Shown here piece after piece: positions 9,897 through 19,370 of a stretch of DNA of 64,000 bases. Position numbers and translations under genes: made by a program. The notes under the pieces are model-generated. The model saw only the letters and a program-made list of their open reading frames with translations. It was not told the DNA's origin and did not search any database. The DNA is from Ignavibacteriaceae bacterium (lineage in GTDB: Bacteria; Bacteroidota; Ignavibacteria; Ignavibacteriales; Ignavibacteriaceae), in NCBI GenBank assembly GCA_013360295.1, contig JABWCL010000001.1, positions 305,124-369,123 of the forward strand, written 5' to 3'. Positions within the stretch are counted from its first letter, which is position 1; each line of letters opens with the position of its first letter.

Positions 9897-12701
9897 CTAT
9901 AATTCCAGTAAAATGGGATCGAGATCCTTCTGTTCAACCGGACCATCAACTACGATAATGAACTTGTCGACTGTAAGATATTTTTTAGCCATCCTGATAA
10001 CATCAGCTTTAGTAACTGCCTGGATCCTCTGCGCCTTCTTGTCAAAGTAGTCCAAAGGTTTTTTATCCTTGAGCATATCGAAAACTATTTGTGCCGCATC
10101 ATCAGGAGTCTCGACGTAAAACGGCAATAAACCAATCTGGCGTTTCTTTGCTGCCGCCAGTTCTTCGTCCGTTATTCCGTCTTCAATGAACTTTTTAATT
10201 TCCTTAAAAATACCGGTAATTACTTTACCTGTATTCTGAGGTCCTGTCTTTGTATTAAATTTCCAATATCCAAACCCCTCGCTCTGGGACCATAATTCAC
10301 TCTTAATGCCGTAGATCAAACCTTGTTTATCTCTCAATTCAATTCCCATTCTTGAGGTAAGCGCGCTTGCAGCAAGAATGTGATTCATAACGGCAAGAGC
10401 CTCAGCTTCCTCAGGCGCACAGTCATTTGTGGGAGTGAATCCAATATTGATGGTGCACTCGGTAGACTCCTTGGATGTAAATGCCTTGATTTCTTTTCCC
10501 TTTAGATCTTTGACCTCGGGAAGGTCCATTATTTTTGGTGGTTTCTGGTCATTCTTCCAGCTTCCGAAATATTTATTCGCCAGATCCTTCATCTGTTCAG
10601 GAGTCATATCTCCGATCATCAGGATTGACAAATTCGACGGTACCAGATATTTTTTATGTAAAGCCTTCATATCTTCGATAGTAATAGATTTGATGGAGGC
10701 CTCAGTGCTACTGTTTTGTGAAACCGGGTGCCCTTCGAACATCTTATTGAACATATAATAAAAAGCCTTAATGCCGGTCTTTTTGAAACGGTTTTTAGCC
10801 GCAAGTAATTCACGAGGTTTGATTTTATCAAAATCTTCCTGCCGGAACGGAGGTTCGACGACCATTGAGTACCCGGTCTTCATCATCTCATCTGCGTTCT
10901 CGAGCAGTGAGAAGCCCTGGAAATAAAATGCTTTATAGGATCCTGTAACCGCAAACTGATAAGGGACAAATGCCAACCGCTCTGCCAGTTGGGTGTAAGT
11001 CATATCCTTTGTTCCCCTGTTCATAACTGCAGCCATAAAGCTTGACAAGCCAGGCTTTGCGCCCTCGAGTACCTCGGGCATATATCCGGTCTCAAATGTG
11101 CCAACAATAGAAATTGATGGAGACAAATGGTTCTCGATAGCATATAAGGTCACGCCATTTTTAAGTTTCATGGTTTTAATTGTTGGCGCTATTGGGCTTG
11201 GAGCTATAACCTCATCATCTCCCATAAATTTCTTTTCCAGCAGTTCTATTTGCGAAAGAGGTTCCCCGGTGTAATAGCAAACATCGTCAGTAAGATGAAT
11301 ACCTTCGGGATCCTCGGTCTTGCCACTTTCTCCTTCTTCATCTTCGGGAGCTGAACTTTTTTTCTTCTCAGCACCTTCTTTGGGATAAGTGTAAACAACA
11401 TTGACTTTCTCAGGAGAGAAGTATTTCTTCATAACTCTCTGAATATCATCTTTGGTTATCGCGAGTACACGCTTTTCAAATTCCGCAAAGAAATCCCATC
11501 CGAAGAAAGCCTCATAACGGCTGATCCTGGTACCAATATCAGCATTTTTTGTATACTCAGTAACCTGTATGAATTTGTATTTATTCTTCACTTTCTGAAG
11601 TTCATTATCCGTCACGGGTTCATTCTGAATTTTCGCAATCTCATCCCAGATCACTTTTTCGACCGTATCAACTGTAAATCCTGGTTTTACTCCGGCACTG
11701 ATCTGAAACAGTGATGGATCAAGTGACATTCCGAATCCACCGGAAGCCCCTGTTGCTATCTGTAATCCTTCGACTAGTCTTTTATGTAATCTGGCATCGC
11801 GGCTTCTCTCAGCGAGGATCTGACCTCCAAGCCTTAATGCGGCAGCATCAGGGTCAAGATAATTGGGGACGTGAAAAACCATTCTAAGCCCTGGTTCGGT
11901 GATGTCTCCATGGTAAAGAGTCATCTCTTTCCGAGCAATTTGCTCCTCAATAGGAACGGTAAAGCCTTTAACTTCCGGACCTCTGGGGATTTTTCCGTAA
12001 TACTGTTCAACTTTTTTAAGTATCTCGTCCGTATTGAAGTCGCCGACTAAAACAAGAAATGCATTGTTCGGGGTATAATATGTTTTATAATAGTTGTAGG
12101 CCTGTTCGCGGGTCATCGATCTCAGATCCTGTGCCCAGCCGATAACCGGATCGCGGTTCGGTGAAAAAGTGTATGCCATTGCATTCAACTGCTCGCGGAG
12201 CACTCCACTGACCTGGCTCTCCGTTCTCATCCGACGTTCCTGAATGATTACTTCTATCTCTGATTTAAACTCATCTTCATTAAAATCGCTGTTCATCATT
12301 CTGTCAGATTCAATATCGAAAGCAACTTCAATTTTGTTTTTCGGAAGATATTCGTAGTATGACGTCATATCGTTAGCGGTAAAAGCATTAAAAATGCCGG
12401 AATTTTGAGTGATGGTTTTTGACGCCATCCCCTTTCCGTATTTTGGTGTACCCTTGAACATCATATGTTCAACAACGTGAGATATTCCGGTGATTCCTCG
12501 GTGCTCATTTCGCGAACCAACCCGGTATGTAAGCTGATGGTAGATCAGAGGCGCAAGGTGGCGTTCCATAGTGAGCACTACCATTCCGTTAGCTAACTGG
12601 TGACGGTATACTTTTCCTTCATCATACTTTCCGGCATTTGTAACCGTCGCCATGATCAGGACAAAAATTATTAAATATATTTTGCTGATTTGCTTAAACA
12701 T
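9897..12701 (-). CDS. M16 family zinc peptidase, two-half fused form
   Basis: A 934-residue zinc metallopeptidase with a signal peptide (1-23), so it should act in the periplasm or be exported. The N-terminal M16 half carries the inverted zinc motif HVVEH (75-79) and a downstream acidic helix (EFKSEIEVIIQE) expected to supply the third ligand. A charged linker around residues 445-470 (KKKSSAPEDEEGESGK) joins it to a second M16 half starting near residue 500 that lacks HxxEH. The second half is therefore structural, as in other active/inactive M16 pairs. These enzymes degrade peptides inside a closed chamber. The gene follows an M28 peptidase after 38 bases, and both probably share an operon for breaking down peptides. 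AGGAAA lies in front of the ATG. Confidence 0.9.
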   Translation of the reverse strand: MFKQISKIYLIIFVLIMATVTNAGKYDEGKVYRHQLANGMVVLTMERHLAPLIYHQLTYRVGSRNEHRGITGISHVVEHMMFKGTPKYGKGMASKTITQNSGIFNAFTANDMTSYYEYLPKNKIEVAFDIESDRMMNSDFNEDEFKSEIEVIIQERRMRTESQVSGVLREQLNAMAYTFSPNRDPVIGWAQDLRSMTREQAYNYYKTYYTPNNAFLVLVGDFNTDEILKKVEQYYGKIPRGPEVKGFTVPIEEQIARKEMTLYHGDITEPGLRMVFHVPNYLDPDAAALRLGGQILAERSRDARLHKRLVEGLQIATGASGGFGMSLDPSLFQISAGVKPGFTVDTVEKVIWDEIAKIQNEPVTDNELQKVKNKYKFIQVTEYTKNADIGTRISRYEAFFGWDFFAEFEKRVLAITKDDIQRVMKKYFSPEKVNVVYTYPKEGAEKKKSSAPEDEEGESGKTEDPEGIHLTDDVCYYTGEPLSQIELLEKKFMGDDEVIAPSPIAPTIKTMKLKNGVTLYAIENHLSPSISIVGTFETGYMPEVLEGAKPGLSSFMAAVMNRGTKDMTYTQLAERLAFVPYQFAVTGSYKAFYFQGFSLLENADEMMKTGYSMVVEPPFRQEDFDKIKPRELLAAKNRFKKTGIKAFYYMFNKMFEGHPVSQNSSTEASIKSITIEDMKALHKKYLVPSNLSILMIGDMTPEQMKDLANKYFGSWKNDQKPPKIMDLPEVKDLKGKEIKAFTSKESTECTINIGFTPTNDCAPEEAEALAVMNHILAASALTSRMGIELRDKQGLIYGIKSELWSQSEGFGYWKFNTKTGPQNTGKVITGIFKEIKKFIEDGITDEELAAAKKRQIGLLPFYVETPDDAAQIVFDMLKDKKPLDYFDKKAQRIQAVTKADVIRMAKKYLTVDKFIIVVDGPVEQKDLDPILLEL

Positions 12702-12739
12702 TATGTTTCCTATTATTAAAACTTATTAGATAATCAAAA

Positions 12740-14491
12740 TTATTTTTTTGGCCTGATTCTTTTTTGCTTTTCAAGCGATTCGCGGACCAGAACAGTCTTC
12801 TCATCCATGCCCAACGGCCTGAACTCAGGCAAGTCACTTGTATTCGCGATATGGTTTGCAGTTTCGAAAGCAAGTTTTGCCACTCTTTCCACTTTCTTAA
12901 AATTGATCTTCTGAACATCATCAGACGGCATATGATAATCATCGTGCATTCCGGCAAAGAAAAATACCGCGGGAACTTCTCTTCTAATAAAGGGTCCCTG
13001 GTCGCTGGCGAAAGTCAGCAGCCCGACATTATAGAGAAGTTCAAATCCGGTCCCGGCCTGCTTATTCGCGTTCTCAACAACTTCCTTCATATCACTGCTG
13101 TAGAAGATACCACCGATCCAGAGCAGTTCTGATTCATTTCGTCCTATCATATCCATGTTCACCATACCGACCGCTTTATCAACAGGGCGCCACGGAAACT
13201 GGTACGCATAGTATCGTGAACCCATCATTCCGAGTTCTTCAGCATTAAAAGCAATAAACACAACTGAACGTTTCGGTTTTACTTTGCTCATTGCCTCCGC
13301 TACTTCCATCACTCCGGCAGTGCCTGATGCGTTATCATCGGCACCATTATGGATCTGTCCAATATTATCCTTGCTCATCACTCCCGTCTCTCCCATTCCG
13401 ATATGATCAAAGTGGGCGCCCACGACAACGTACTCATCTTTAAGCACCGGATCACTCCCTTCAATAATGCCAACCACATTCACTACCGGAACACTCTTAA
13501 TCAGCATATTGATCTTTATGTTAAACTCACATCCGGGCAGCTCGAGGGCATTACCCTTTTTTTCCTTGTTAATTTTCCTTATAATTTCCTTAAGCGTCGT
13601 ACCCGAAGTTCTAAATAATTCGTTGGTGACCTCATTCCCGATGTGAATTACCGGATGAGCGGCTTCGGAACCCAGCTCGGGGAGAGAATAATTTGGTTTC
13701 GAGAAAGTGTGCATCATACTTTCGTTCTTCACAATGAATGGAGGGTTATTCCCTATCGGAGATGCAACCGCAATGACCGCGAGCGCTCCCTTTTCAAAAG
13801 CAAGTTCGCTTTTTTTCCTTAAATTCTTATACATTACATTTCGTGACTTTGCGTAAGTGCCTTCCGGATTTTCTTCTTCCGGATAGGAGTCCACTATCAA
13901 AACCACTTTATCCTTAATATCTATCTCTTTCCCCTCTTTGGTAAGATAATCAGAATAACCGTCTTCCCCTTTTTCTATCCCAAACCCTAAAAAAACAACT
14001 TTGGAATTCAGACTAAGATTCTGGTCAATTTTCCCTGATATAAAAAAATCTTTTTTGAGAAAAAAACCTGTTTCCACTGTCGAAGATCCAAAGCTTGATT
14101 TTACTTTAAGCCAGGTATTGACCGAATCGAACTGTGTTTTTAATAGAAAAAATTTCTGATAATATTTTTCGGCCGGGCTCGGTACCGGTGGTTCATCACT
14201 CACCTCAAACTTTAATTCCTCCTCAGCTTCTTTCTTCTTTGCGGGAACCCTGGGTTCAATGAATGGTTTCAGTCCCAGTTCACTGAATCTTTTCGCTATG
14301 TATTCAGCTGCTATCGCGTTTTCCGGTGTACCCGCAAACCGACCCTTCAGTTTATCGGAGGCAAGGAAAGAAATGTAAGTTTTGAGATCATCAGCTCTGA
14401 TAAACTTGGCTGCTTCCTCCTTTTTTAGCTGAGGAAAAGATACCGCAGTTATAAGAAGCAGTAGGACGAATATTAAAAGACTTTTTTTCAC
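12740..14491 (-). CDS. M28 family zinc aminopeptidase, exported
   Basis: A 583-residue peptidase with a signal peptide (1-20). The catalytic domain begins near residue 350 and shows all metal-ligand motifs of the M28 family: GAHFDH (about 360), NGADDNASG (about 382), NAEELG (about 420), NMDMIG and a late HDDYH. The first 340 residues include a protease-associated-like insertion. The C-terminal tail is basic (KKQKRIRPKK). The expected reaction is removal of N-terminal residues from peptides outside the cytoplasm, using two zinc ions. The start is GTG, with AAAGG 13 bases upstream. It is followed after 38 bases by the M16 peptidase. The sequence does not show a specificity. Confidence 0.88.
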   Translation of the reverse strand: MKKSLLIFVLLLLITAVSFPQLKKEEAAKFIRADDLKTYISFLASDKLKGRFAGTPENAIAAEYIAKRFSELGLKPFIEPRVPAKKKEAEEELKFEVSDEPPVPSPAEKYYQKFFLLKTQFDSVNTWLKVKSSFGSSTVETGFFLKKDFFISGKIDQNLSLNSKVVFLGFGIEKGEDGYSDYLTKEGKEIDIKDKVVLIVDSYPEEENPEGTYAKSRNVMYKNLRKKSELAFEKGALAVIAVASPIGNNPPFIVKNESMMHTFSKPNYSLPELGSEAAHPVIHIGNEVTNELFRTSGTTLKEIIRKINKEKKGNALELPGCEFNIKINMLIKSVPVVNVVGIIEGSDPVLKDEYVVVGAHFDHIGMGETGVMSKDNIGQIHNGADDNASGTAGVMEVAEAMSKVKPKRSVVFIAFNAEELGMMGSRYYAYQFPWRPVDKAVGMVNMDMIGRNESELLWIGGIFYSSDMKEVVENANKQAGTGFELLYNVGLLTFASDQGPFIRREVPAVFFFAGMHDDYHMPSDDVQKINFKKVERVAKLAFETANHIANTSDLPEFRPLGMDEKTVLVRESLEKQKRIRPKK

Positions 14492-14561
14492 TAAGAATGT
14501 TATACCTTTCTTTGATATTTGTTGTTGTGTTTCATACGAAACGCCTGTAAAGCGATAATAG

Positions 14562-16799
14562 TTATTTAATTAACATTAATTTTTTTGTTTGCACAAACTC
14601 ACCTGCGCTTAAACGGTACAGATAAACTCCGCTGGCAAACTGAGAACCATCAAATCTTACTTCGTGCGTCCCGACGGGTTTTTCCCCCATAATCAGTGAG
14701 TGGACTTCCCTGCCAAGCAGATCGAATACTTTAAGTTCTACTGTTCCGCTTTTGGCAAGATGATATTTTATGGTAGTAGCTGGATTAAAAGGATTCGGAT
14801 AGTTCTGCCCCAGGTAATACGAACTGCTGATTCCAGCTTCATCCTCAACTGAGACAATGGGTATATTGCTATATATAGTACTTGAAGAAGCACAAACATA
14901 TGCTGTCTGCTCTTCGGTAGAAGAGACATCACCGATAGTGGTTGCAAGGTCAATACCTGCAACGTTGTTTACCCAGGTGTTTCCCATATCTTCACTGTGA
15001 TAAAATCCGGCAATTCTTGTTGAACCTGTTTTCATACCAGCCGAGAACAAGGTTCCATTGTTGCCATTGGCATACTTCTTGTAAGAAATCCCCGTTAACC
15101 CGACTTTCAGCTCAGGTATATTGATATAATTCCAGGTAGCGCCACCGTCCGTAGTTTTAACTACAAGGCTGTCACCTGCTGCAAATGCAGTATTCTCATC
15201 AATAAAGGTAATATCTCTCAGGTTGGGAGTGGTATAACCGGGAGGTAATGTCGTGAATGTGGATAGAGTCCAGGTTGTTCCTCCATCCCTGGTATATACT
15301 GCCTTTAACTTCTCTCCAACAACGATACCTTTCTGATCGTCGAAGAAGTGAACACCTCGCCAGGAACCTGCGGCGAGGTTAACTTTTTTGCTCCAGGTTA
15401 TTCCTGCGTCAGTTGTTTTGGCGATCATATCCTGGTTATTCGCTAATTTACCAACCGCGAAACCTAAATTACTGTTTATAAAATATACACCATAATACAC
15501 AGTGGAGGTGCTTATTGTATCGGGAATACTCTTCGTCCAGGTGACACCACCGTCTGTAGTTTTGGCAACCATACCGTATGTCGATGCCGAATAACCTGTA
15601 TTCGCATCAAGGAAATAAATTCCCCAAACATTCGTACAAGTAAATCCGGTGCTGACATAAGACCCTTTCCAGGTTAAACCTCTGTCGGTAGTCTTGATCA
15701 GAACGCCGTCATACCCGGCTGCGTATCCGGTATTCTTATCCGGGAAATGTATAGTATAAAGACTGCTGCCCGGAATATTAGTAATCAGCTCCCAGCTGTC
15801 ACCGAAATTAGTAGATTTCATAAACATATTGTCTCCGCCTCCGACAAACAGATAATCCCCGTTACCATAGATTATGTCCAGTGAGGCACCACAGGGAATT
15901 CTGACCGGTCCCCAGGTAACTCCGCCATTGGAAGTTCTTAATAATATCGTTCCTCGGGAAGCTCCTCCGATGGCAACTCCGTTATTCTCATCTTTGAAAT
16001 AGACACCCCAAAGATTGTCGTAGACACGGTTTTCAGGTAATTGCTCCAGATACGTCCAGGATGCGCCACCATTGGTGGACTTACACAAAATACTTGGCTG
16101 CATACCAACGGTGGAACCCCAGCCTACCGCATAAACCAAATTGGTATTAACAAATTGTACGGCTCTAACATCAATTCTTGTATAAGTAACACCTGAAGGT
16201 ATTGTTGGCCTGGGGGCTAAAGTCCAGGTATTTCCGTCAACGGTATAGTAAAAATCCATTTTACCGACACCTCCACCCACAGCAACGCCACGGTTTGCAT
16301 CAAAAAAGTCCATATCTTCCAGATCACCCGTTGTATGATTCAGAGTTGTTGCCCAAGTCGTACCGGCATCTGTGGTTTTGACAACCATAGCGGCGGTTGT
16401 ACTTGAAGTTAAAACATTTCCCTGACTAAGTGAAGTAAACTTAATTGAGTACACTGAGTGAGTAGTATCCGGCAAAAATGTAACAGTCCAGGAAGCACCT
16501 GCATCTGTAGACCTTGCAAACCTCCCTTTTTCACCGCCGGCATACAAATTACTCTGGTCTATACTGAGTATTCTCCTGAATGTAACACCGTTTACATTTG
16601 CGACGGTATCCCAGGAAACTCCGCCGTCAAATGTTCTCAGTACATACGACCCGCTAACCCCGTACCCGAAGGTATTTGTTAAGAGAGAAACATCACTTAT
16701 CAGAGGCAGCGATTGCTGTACTAGTTTCACCTGCGCATTAAGCACAGTCGAAACTGAAATAAAAACTAAAACAAAAACGATTTGAAGTATTTTTTTCAT
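14562..16799 (-). CDS. Ycf48-like beta-propeller protein secreted by T9SS, second copy
   Basis: A 745-residue exported protein built like the one at 5435-7840: a signal peptide (1-22), 13 BNR/Ycf48 motifs (T-T-D-G-G-x-T-W and variants such as STDAGASW and TSNGGVTW), then a T9SS type A sorting domain (NYPNPFNPATTI, FDLLGREV, GVYLYRL). It lacks the VELTSF linker. It lies 13 bases downstream of the DUF6850-like barrel gene of the second cassette, so it may belong to that operon. The start ATG is preceded by AGGAT. The repeat count equals that of its paralogue, which points to duplication of a whole propeller. The ligand is unknown. Confidence 0.85.
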   Translation of the reverse strand: MKKILQIVFVLVFISVSTVLNAQVKLVQQSLPLISDVSLLTNTFGYGVSGSYVLRTFDGGVSWDTVANVNGVTFRRILSIDQSNLYAGGEKGRFARSTDAGASWTVTFLPDTTHSVYSIKFTSLSQGNVLTSSTTAAMVVKTTDAGTTWATTLNHTTGDLEDMDFFDANRGVAVGGGVGKMDFYYTVDGNTWTLAPRPTIPSGVTYTRIDVRAVQFVNTNLVYAVGWGSTVGMQPSILCKSTNGGASWTYLEQLPENRVYDNLWGVYFKDENNGVAIGGASRGTILLRTSNGGVTWGPVRIPCGASLDIIYGNGDYLFVGGGDNMFMKSTNFGDSWELITNIPGSSLYTIHFPDKNTGYAAGYDGVLIKTTDRGLTWKGSYVSTGFTCTNVWGIYFLDANTGYSASTYGMVAKTTDGGVTWTKSIPDTISTSTVYYGVYFINSNLGFAVGKLANNQDMIAKTTDAGITWSKKVNLAAGSWRGVHFFDDQKGIVVGEKLKAVYTRDGGTTWTLSTFTTLPPGYTTPNLRDITFIDENTAFAAGDSLVVKTTDGGATWNYINIPELKVGLTGISYKKYANGNNGTLFSAGMKTGSTRIAGFYHSEDMGNTWVNNVAGIDLATTIGDVSSTEEQTAYVCASSSTIYSNIPIVSVEDEAGISSSYYLGQNYPNPFNPATTIKYHLAKSGTVELKVFDLLGREVHSLIMGEKPVGTHEVRFDGSQFASGVYLYRLSAGEFVQTKKLMLIK

Positions 16800-16812
16800 G
16801 AGTTATCCTATA

Positions 16813-18267
16813 TTAGAACGAGTTTAATTTCAATTGGCAAAATCCTTCCAGGAACACGCGTGAATTGCCAGAATCCCTGGGGCTTAATTTCGAATACCGA
16901 GTAAAAATCTGAATAACAGCTCCGTTGCTGAGAGTATAATCAAATCCACCGGAAAACTGACTATGTGCAACATCCCTGAGCCCGAATGTCAAATCAATTT
17001 CCTTTGAGGAAAATCTGTATCCCCCCCGCAGCGAAAGATTTTCCATTAACTGATACTCAAGCCCCCCGCGTACTGTAAAGTCAGTACCATTTTCACTATA
17101 GTATCTTTTATCAATATGTTTGGAACTATCTATGCTGGTTAATGAAGTTTCAAATTCCAATGCTGCTAATAGCGGTACACTGCCGAATCTTTGTGAAAAT
17201 CCGATTCCGGCGGTCACTGTACTTTGCTCCCACTCCCACACTAATAAGTCATTCCTGTTGTTCTTAGACCAGCAGTCTGTATGAAAGTATCCGATCTTAA
17301 TGCCAGCCAGAGTGCCGTCTGACAAACTATATCTTGTAAACATATCCGCGTAATAATCTGTCTTCTGTGTGTATCCGTAAACCAATTCCTGGATAGCCTG
17401 GTATGGTATCATGAATTTTGATTCCTGCGGGAACAGACCTGCATTTAATCCTATAACCATATCTGGTATCGCGGTGGAATAAAATTGAAGAGAGGTTTCA
17501 TGTGTCTTTCTTCTGATCTTTTGCGAGATAGTTGAAGAACGGTTCCTTAGCGCGTAATTGTCACCGACATAGTTAAATAACTCAACATCCAGAAGATTGA
17601 CATCGTTTGCTTCTATCGATTCCTGTTTATCGTCAAACTCATATCTTAGCCCGATATATGTATTGTCAGTAAGTTCATAGGTCAGACCGGCAGATACATC
17701 TGCATCCCTGAAAATTGTTTTGGAGTAAGTGTAAACGCTCTTTAATCCACTTAGTATACAATACATTGCTGAAAAACCTGCGGATAGACCGTCTGTAAGT
17801 TCCCAACTGTAAATCGCTGTCATCCTTGGGCCACTGTAGGTAATATTACCAACTGTGGTATCAACCATAAAAAACGCGTCGCCGGCGTATGGCTGCCGTG
17901 TGATCGCTCGTGAAACCTGCCCCCGGTATTCATAAACATAACCCATCTCGCCTAAAAAAGTACCGTCCGCGCCAAGAGGTTTGAGTCCCTTAAAGTGTAA
18001 CCCGCCGAATGACAGATTCTGTGGATCATACCTTCGCTTGTAATCACCTGACTCGTTCAAATAACCCGGGATAATTTTCAGATATGTATCTTTCTGATCG
18101 CTAACAATAAATGCAGGGTTCCTCCCTAAATCATATGGATTTAACATAAAATCCCGATCCTCAACGGAATATGACATTCCGCCTAAGCCCATCAATCTAA
18201 GATTCTGTGAGTACGCGGAGTTAACTGCAAAAAATACGAGTAATAAATGAAAAAGTGTTTTTTTCAC
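16813..18267 (-). CDS. DUF6850-like outer-membrane beta-barrel protein, copy 2
   Basis: A 484-residue barrel-like protein. I chose the GTG at 18267 rather than the longer frame beginning at 18309. It has GGGGAGG at ideal spacing, starts two bases after the DUF4876 stop, and gives a clean signal peptide (KKTLFHLLLVFFAVNSAYSQ). The rest alternates hydrophobic and polar residues with many Tyr and Gly, typical of outer-membrane barrels. It shares the DTT-x-G, GLK and RD pattern with the partial gene at 1-1445. It is the third member of the receptor cassette. The function is unknown; the DUF6850 name is by pattern and context. Confidence 0.72.
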   Translation of the reverse strand: MKKTLFHLLLVFFAVNSAYSQNLRLMGLGGMSYSVEDRDFMLNPYDLGRNPAFIVSDQKDTYLKIIPGYLNESGDYKRRYDPQNLSFGGLHFKGLKPLGADGTFLGEMGYVYEYRGQVSRAITRQPYAGDAFFMVDTTVGNITYSGPRMTAIYSWELTDGLSAGFSAMYCILSGLKSVYTYSKTIFRDADVSAGLTYELTDNTYIGLRYEFDDKQESIEANDVNLLDVELFNYVGDNYALRNRSSTISQKIRRKTHETSLQFYSTAIPDMVIGLNAGLFPQESKFMIPYQAIQELVYGYTQKTDYYADMFTRYSLSDGTLAGIKIGYFHTDCWSKNNRNDLLVWEWEQSTVTAGIGFSQRFGSVPLLAALEFETSLTSIDSSKHIDKRYYSENGTDFTVRGGLEYQLMENLSLRGGYRFSSKEIDLTFGLRDVAHSQFSGGFDYTLSNGAVIQIFTRYSKLSPRDSGNSRVFLEGFCQLKLNSF

Positions 18268-18269
18268 TG

Positions 18270-19370
18270 TCAGTGCCTCCCCGGAGTTGCTGTTGGAATA
18301 ATCTCCCAATCAAGAGTTGCATCGTCGGTGTCACCTCCCGGCTCTCTCCGCCGCATTGCCTGCCCGCTGTAGCGCGGCGGACTTAACGCAAGACCTTTAT
18401 CAATCTTACTGTCGATCGTCTTGATTTTTGTGGCGCTGGATGCATATTGCACCCCGTCAATCACAGTTGAAATATCTAGCCCGTCCTCCCAGACGGTATC
18501 AACCCCGGATGTAAGAATGATCACATCTGAAACAAGATTGATAAGGAAATCAACCGTTCGGTCAGCACGGATGTTGAGCAGATTTGGAACATTTGGATTG
18601 TCAAAATCTGTTGCGGAATACTGGTTGTAAAATTCCCAGTCACAGCTATTCAGATCGATACTGGTTGAGACTGAAGTCCTGTGGTCAATAGCCTTACCGG
18701 CGATAACTATAAACTGACCGGGGCGGATAAAATGATTTCTTTCTCCGGGCCTGCCTGGGAATTTGAAAATATAGGTTACGCCGTCGAAATCTCCGTCATC
18801 CCCCTCATCAGCACCCGGCCCCTTGCCTTCGTTATTCCCTGATACTCTCGAGACCTGCATCCCATCAAGGTAAATCAGGCTGTCAGAATAGTTATAAAGT
18901 TCTATATACTGATCATAGAAATAAAAGAAATTATTTATCGGCCCGCCGCAGTAAATCTCGTTTATCGCCAGGCCCGTATTCGATACCGGCGACGCAAAAA
19001 CGGAGTCAACATAAACCCGATGGCTTGCAATTTCGATGTTCTTAATATTACCAACGAGTATGCGGTTGCTCACCAACGGATGAACCATTCTGAATGTGAT
19101 ATTATATATCGCGGAAGGGAGAGACTCAATAGAAAGAATCCCCTCATTATCCGTGTAGCTTATCATAGTTCCGTATTCAGAGGTAAGAATTACTTTAGCG
19201 TTGCGTAAACGTATATAATGTGGTACAGTATCCACAACAGATGTGTCACCATAGGCTGTAATTCTGAGTTTTCCTTCACCGTCCCTGATGGAAGGCGGAT
19301 TCTCCATACATCCCGCAACGATCAATAACAAGGCGGGAATAAGAAAAATAAAGTTAATCTTCTTCAACAT
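18270..19370 (-). CDS. DUF4876 domain lipoprotein (receptor partner), copy 2
   Basis: A 366-residue lipoprotein with a textbook lipobox (VAGC, Cys21) and Met-Glu-Asn after it. An early carboxypeptidase-regulatory-like beta-sandwich (about 28-125) is followed by INEIYCGGP, QYIELYNYSD and IYLDG, a lamin-tail-like pattern. The C-terminus EIIPTATPGRH parallels EIIPGPTPGGHH of copy 1. The gene overlaps the end of the receptor gene by 17 bases, with GGAGG before its ATG, and is followed after two bases by the barrel gene. Such tight packing indicates translational coupling of all three. It probably sits at the surface or inner face of the outer membrane next to the receptor; this is inference. Confidence 0.77.
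   Translation of the reverse strand: MLKKINFIFLIPALLLIVAGCMENPPSIRDGEGKLRITAYGDTSVVDTVPHYIRLRNAKVILTSEYGTMISYTDNEGILSIESLPSAIYNITFRMVHPLVSNRILVGNIKNIEIASHRVYVDSVFASPVSNTGLAINEIYCGGPINNFFYFYDQYIELYNYSDSLIYLDGMQVSRVSGNNEGKGPGADEGDDGDFDGVTYIFKFPGRPGERNHFIRPGQFIVIAGKAIDHRTSVSTSIDLNSCDWEFYNQYSATDFDNPNVPNLLNIRADRTVDFLINLVSDVIILTSGVDTVWEDGLDISTVIDGVQYASSATKIKTIDSKIDKGLALSPPRYSGQAMRRREPGGDTDDATLDWEIIPTATPGRH

Noticed and set aside
16813..18309. ATG start at 18309 for the second barrel gene
   Set aside because: It would overlap the DUF4876 gene by 40 bases and hide the signal peptide behind 14 polar residues; the GTG at 18267 has a strong ribosome site.
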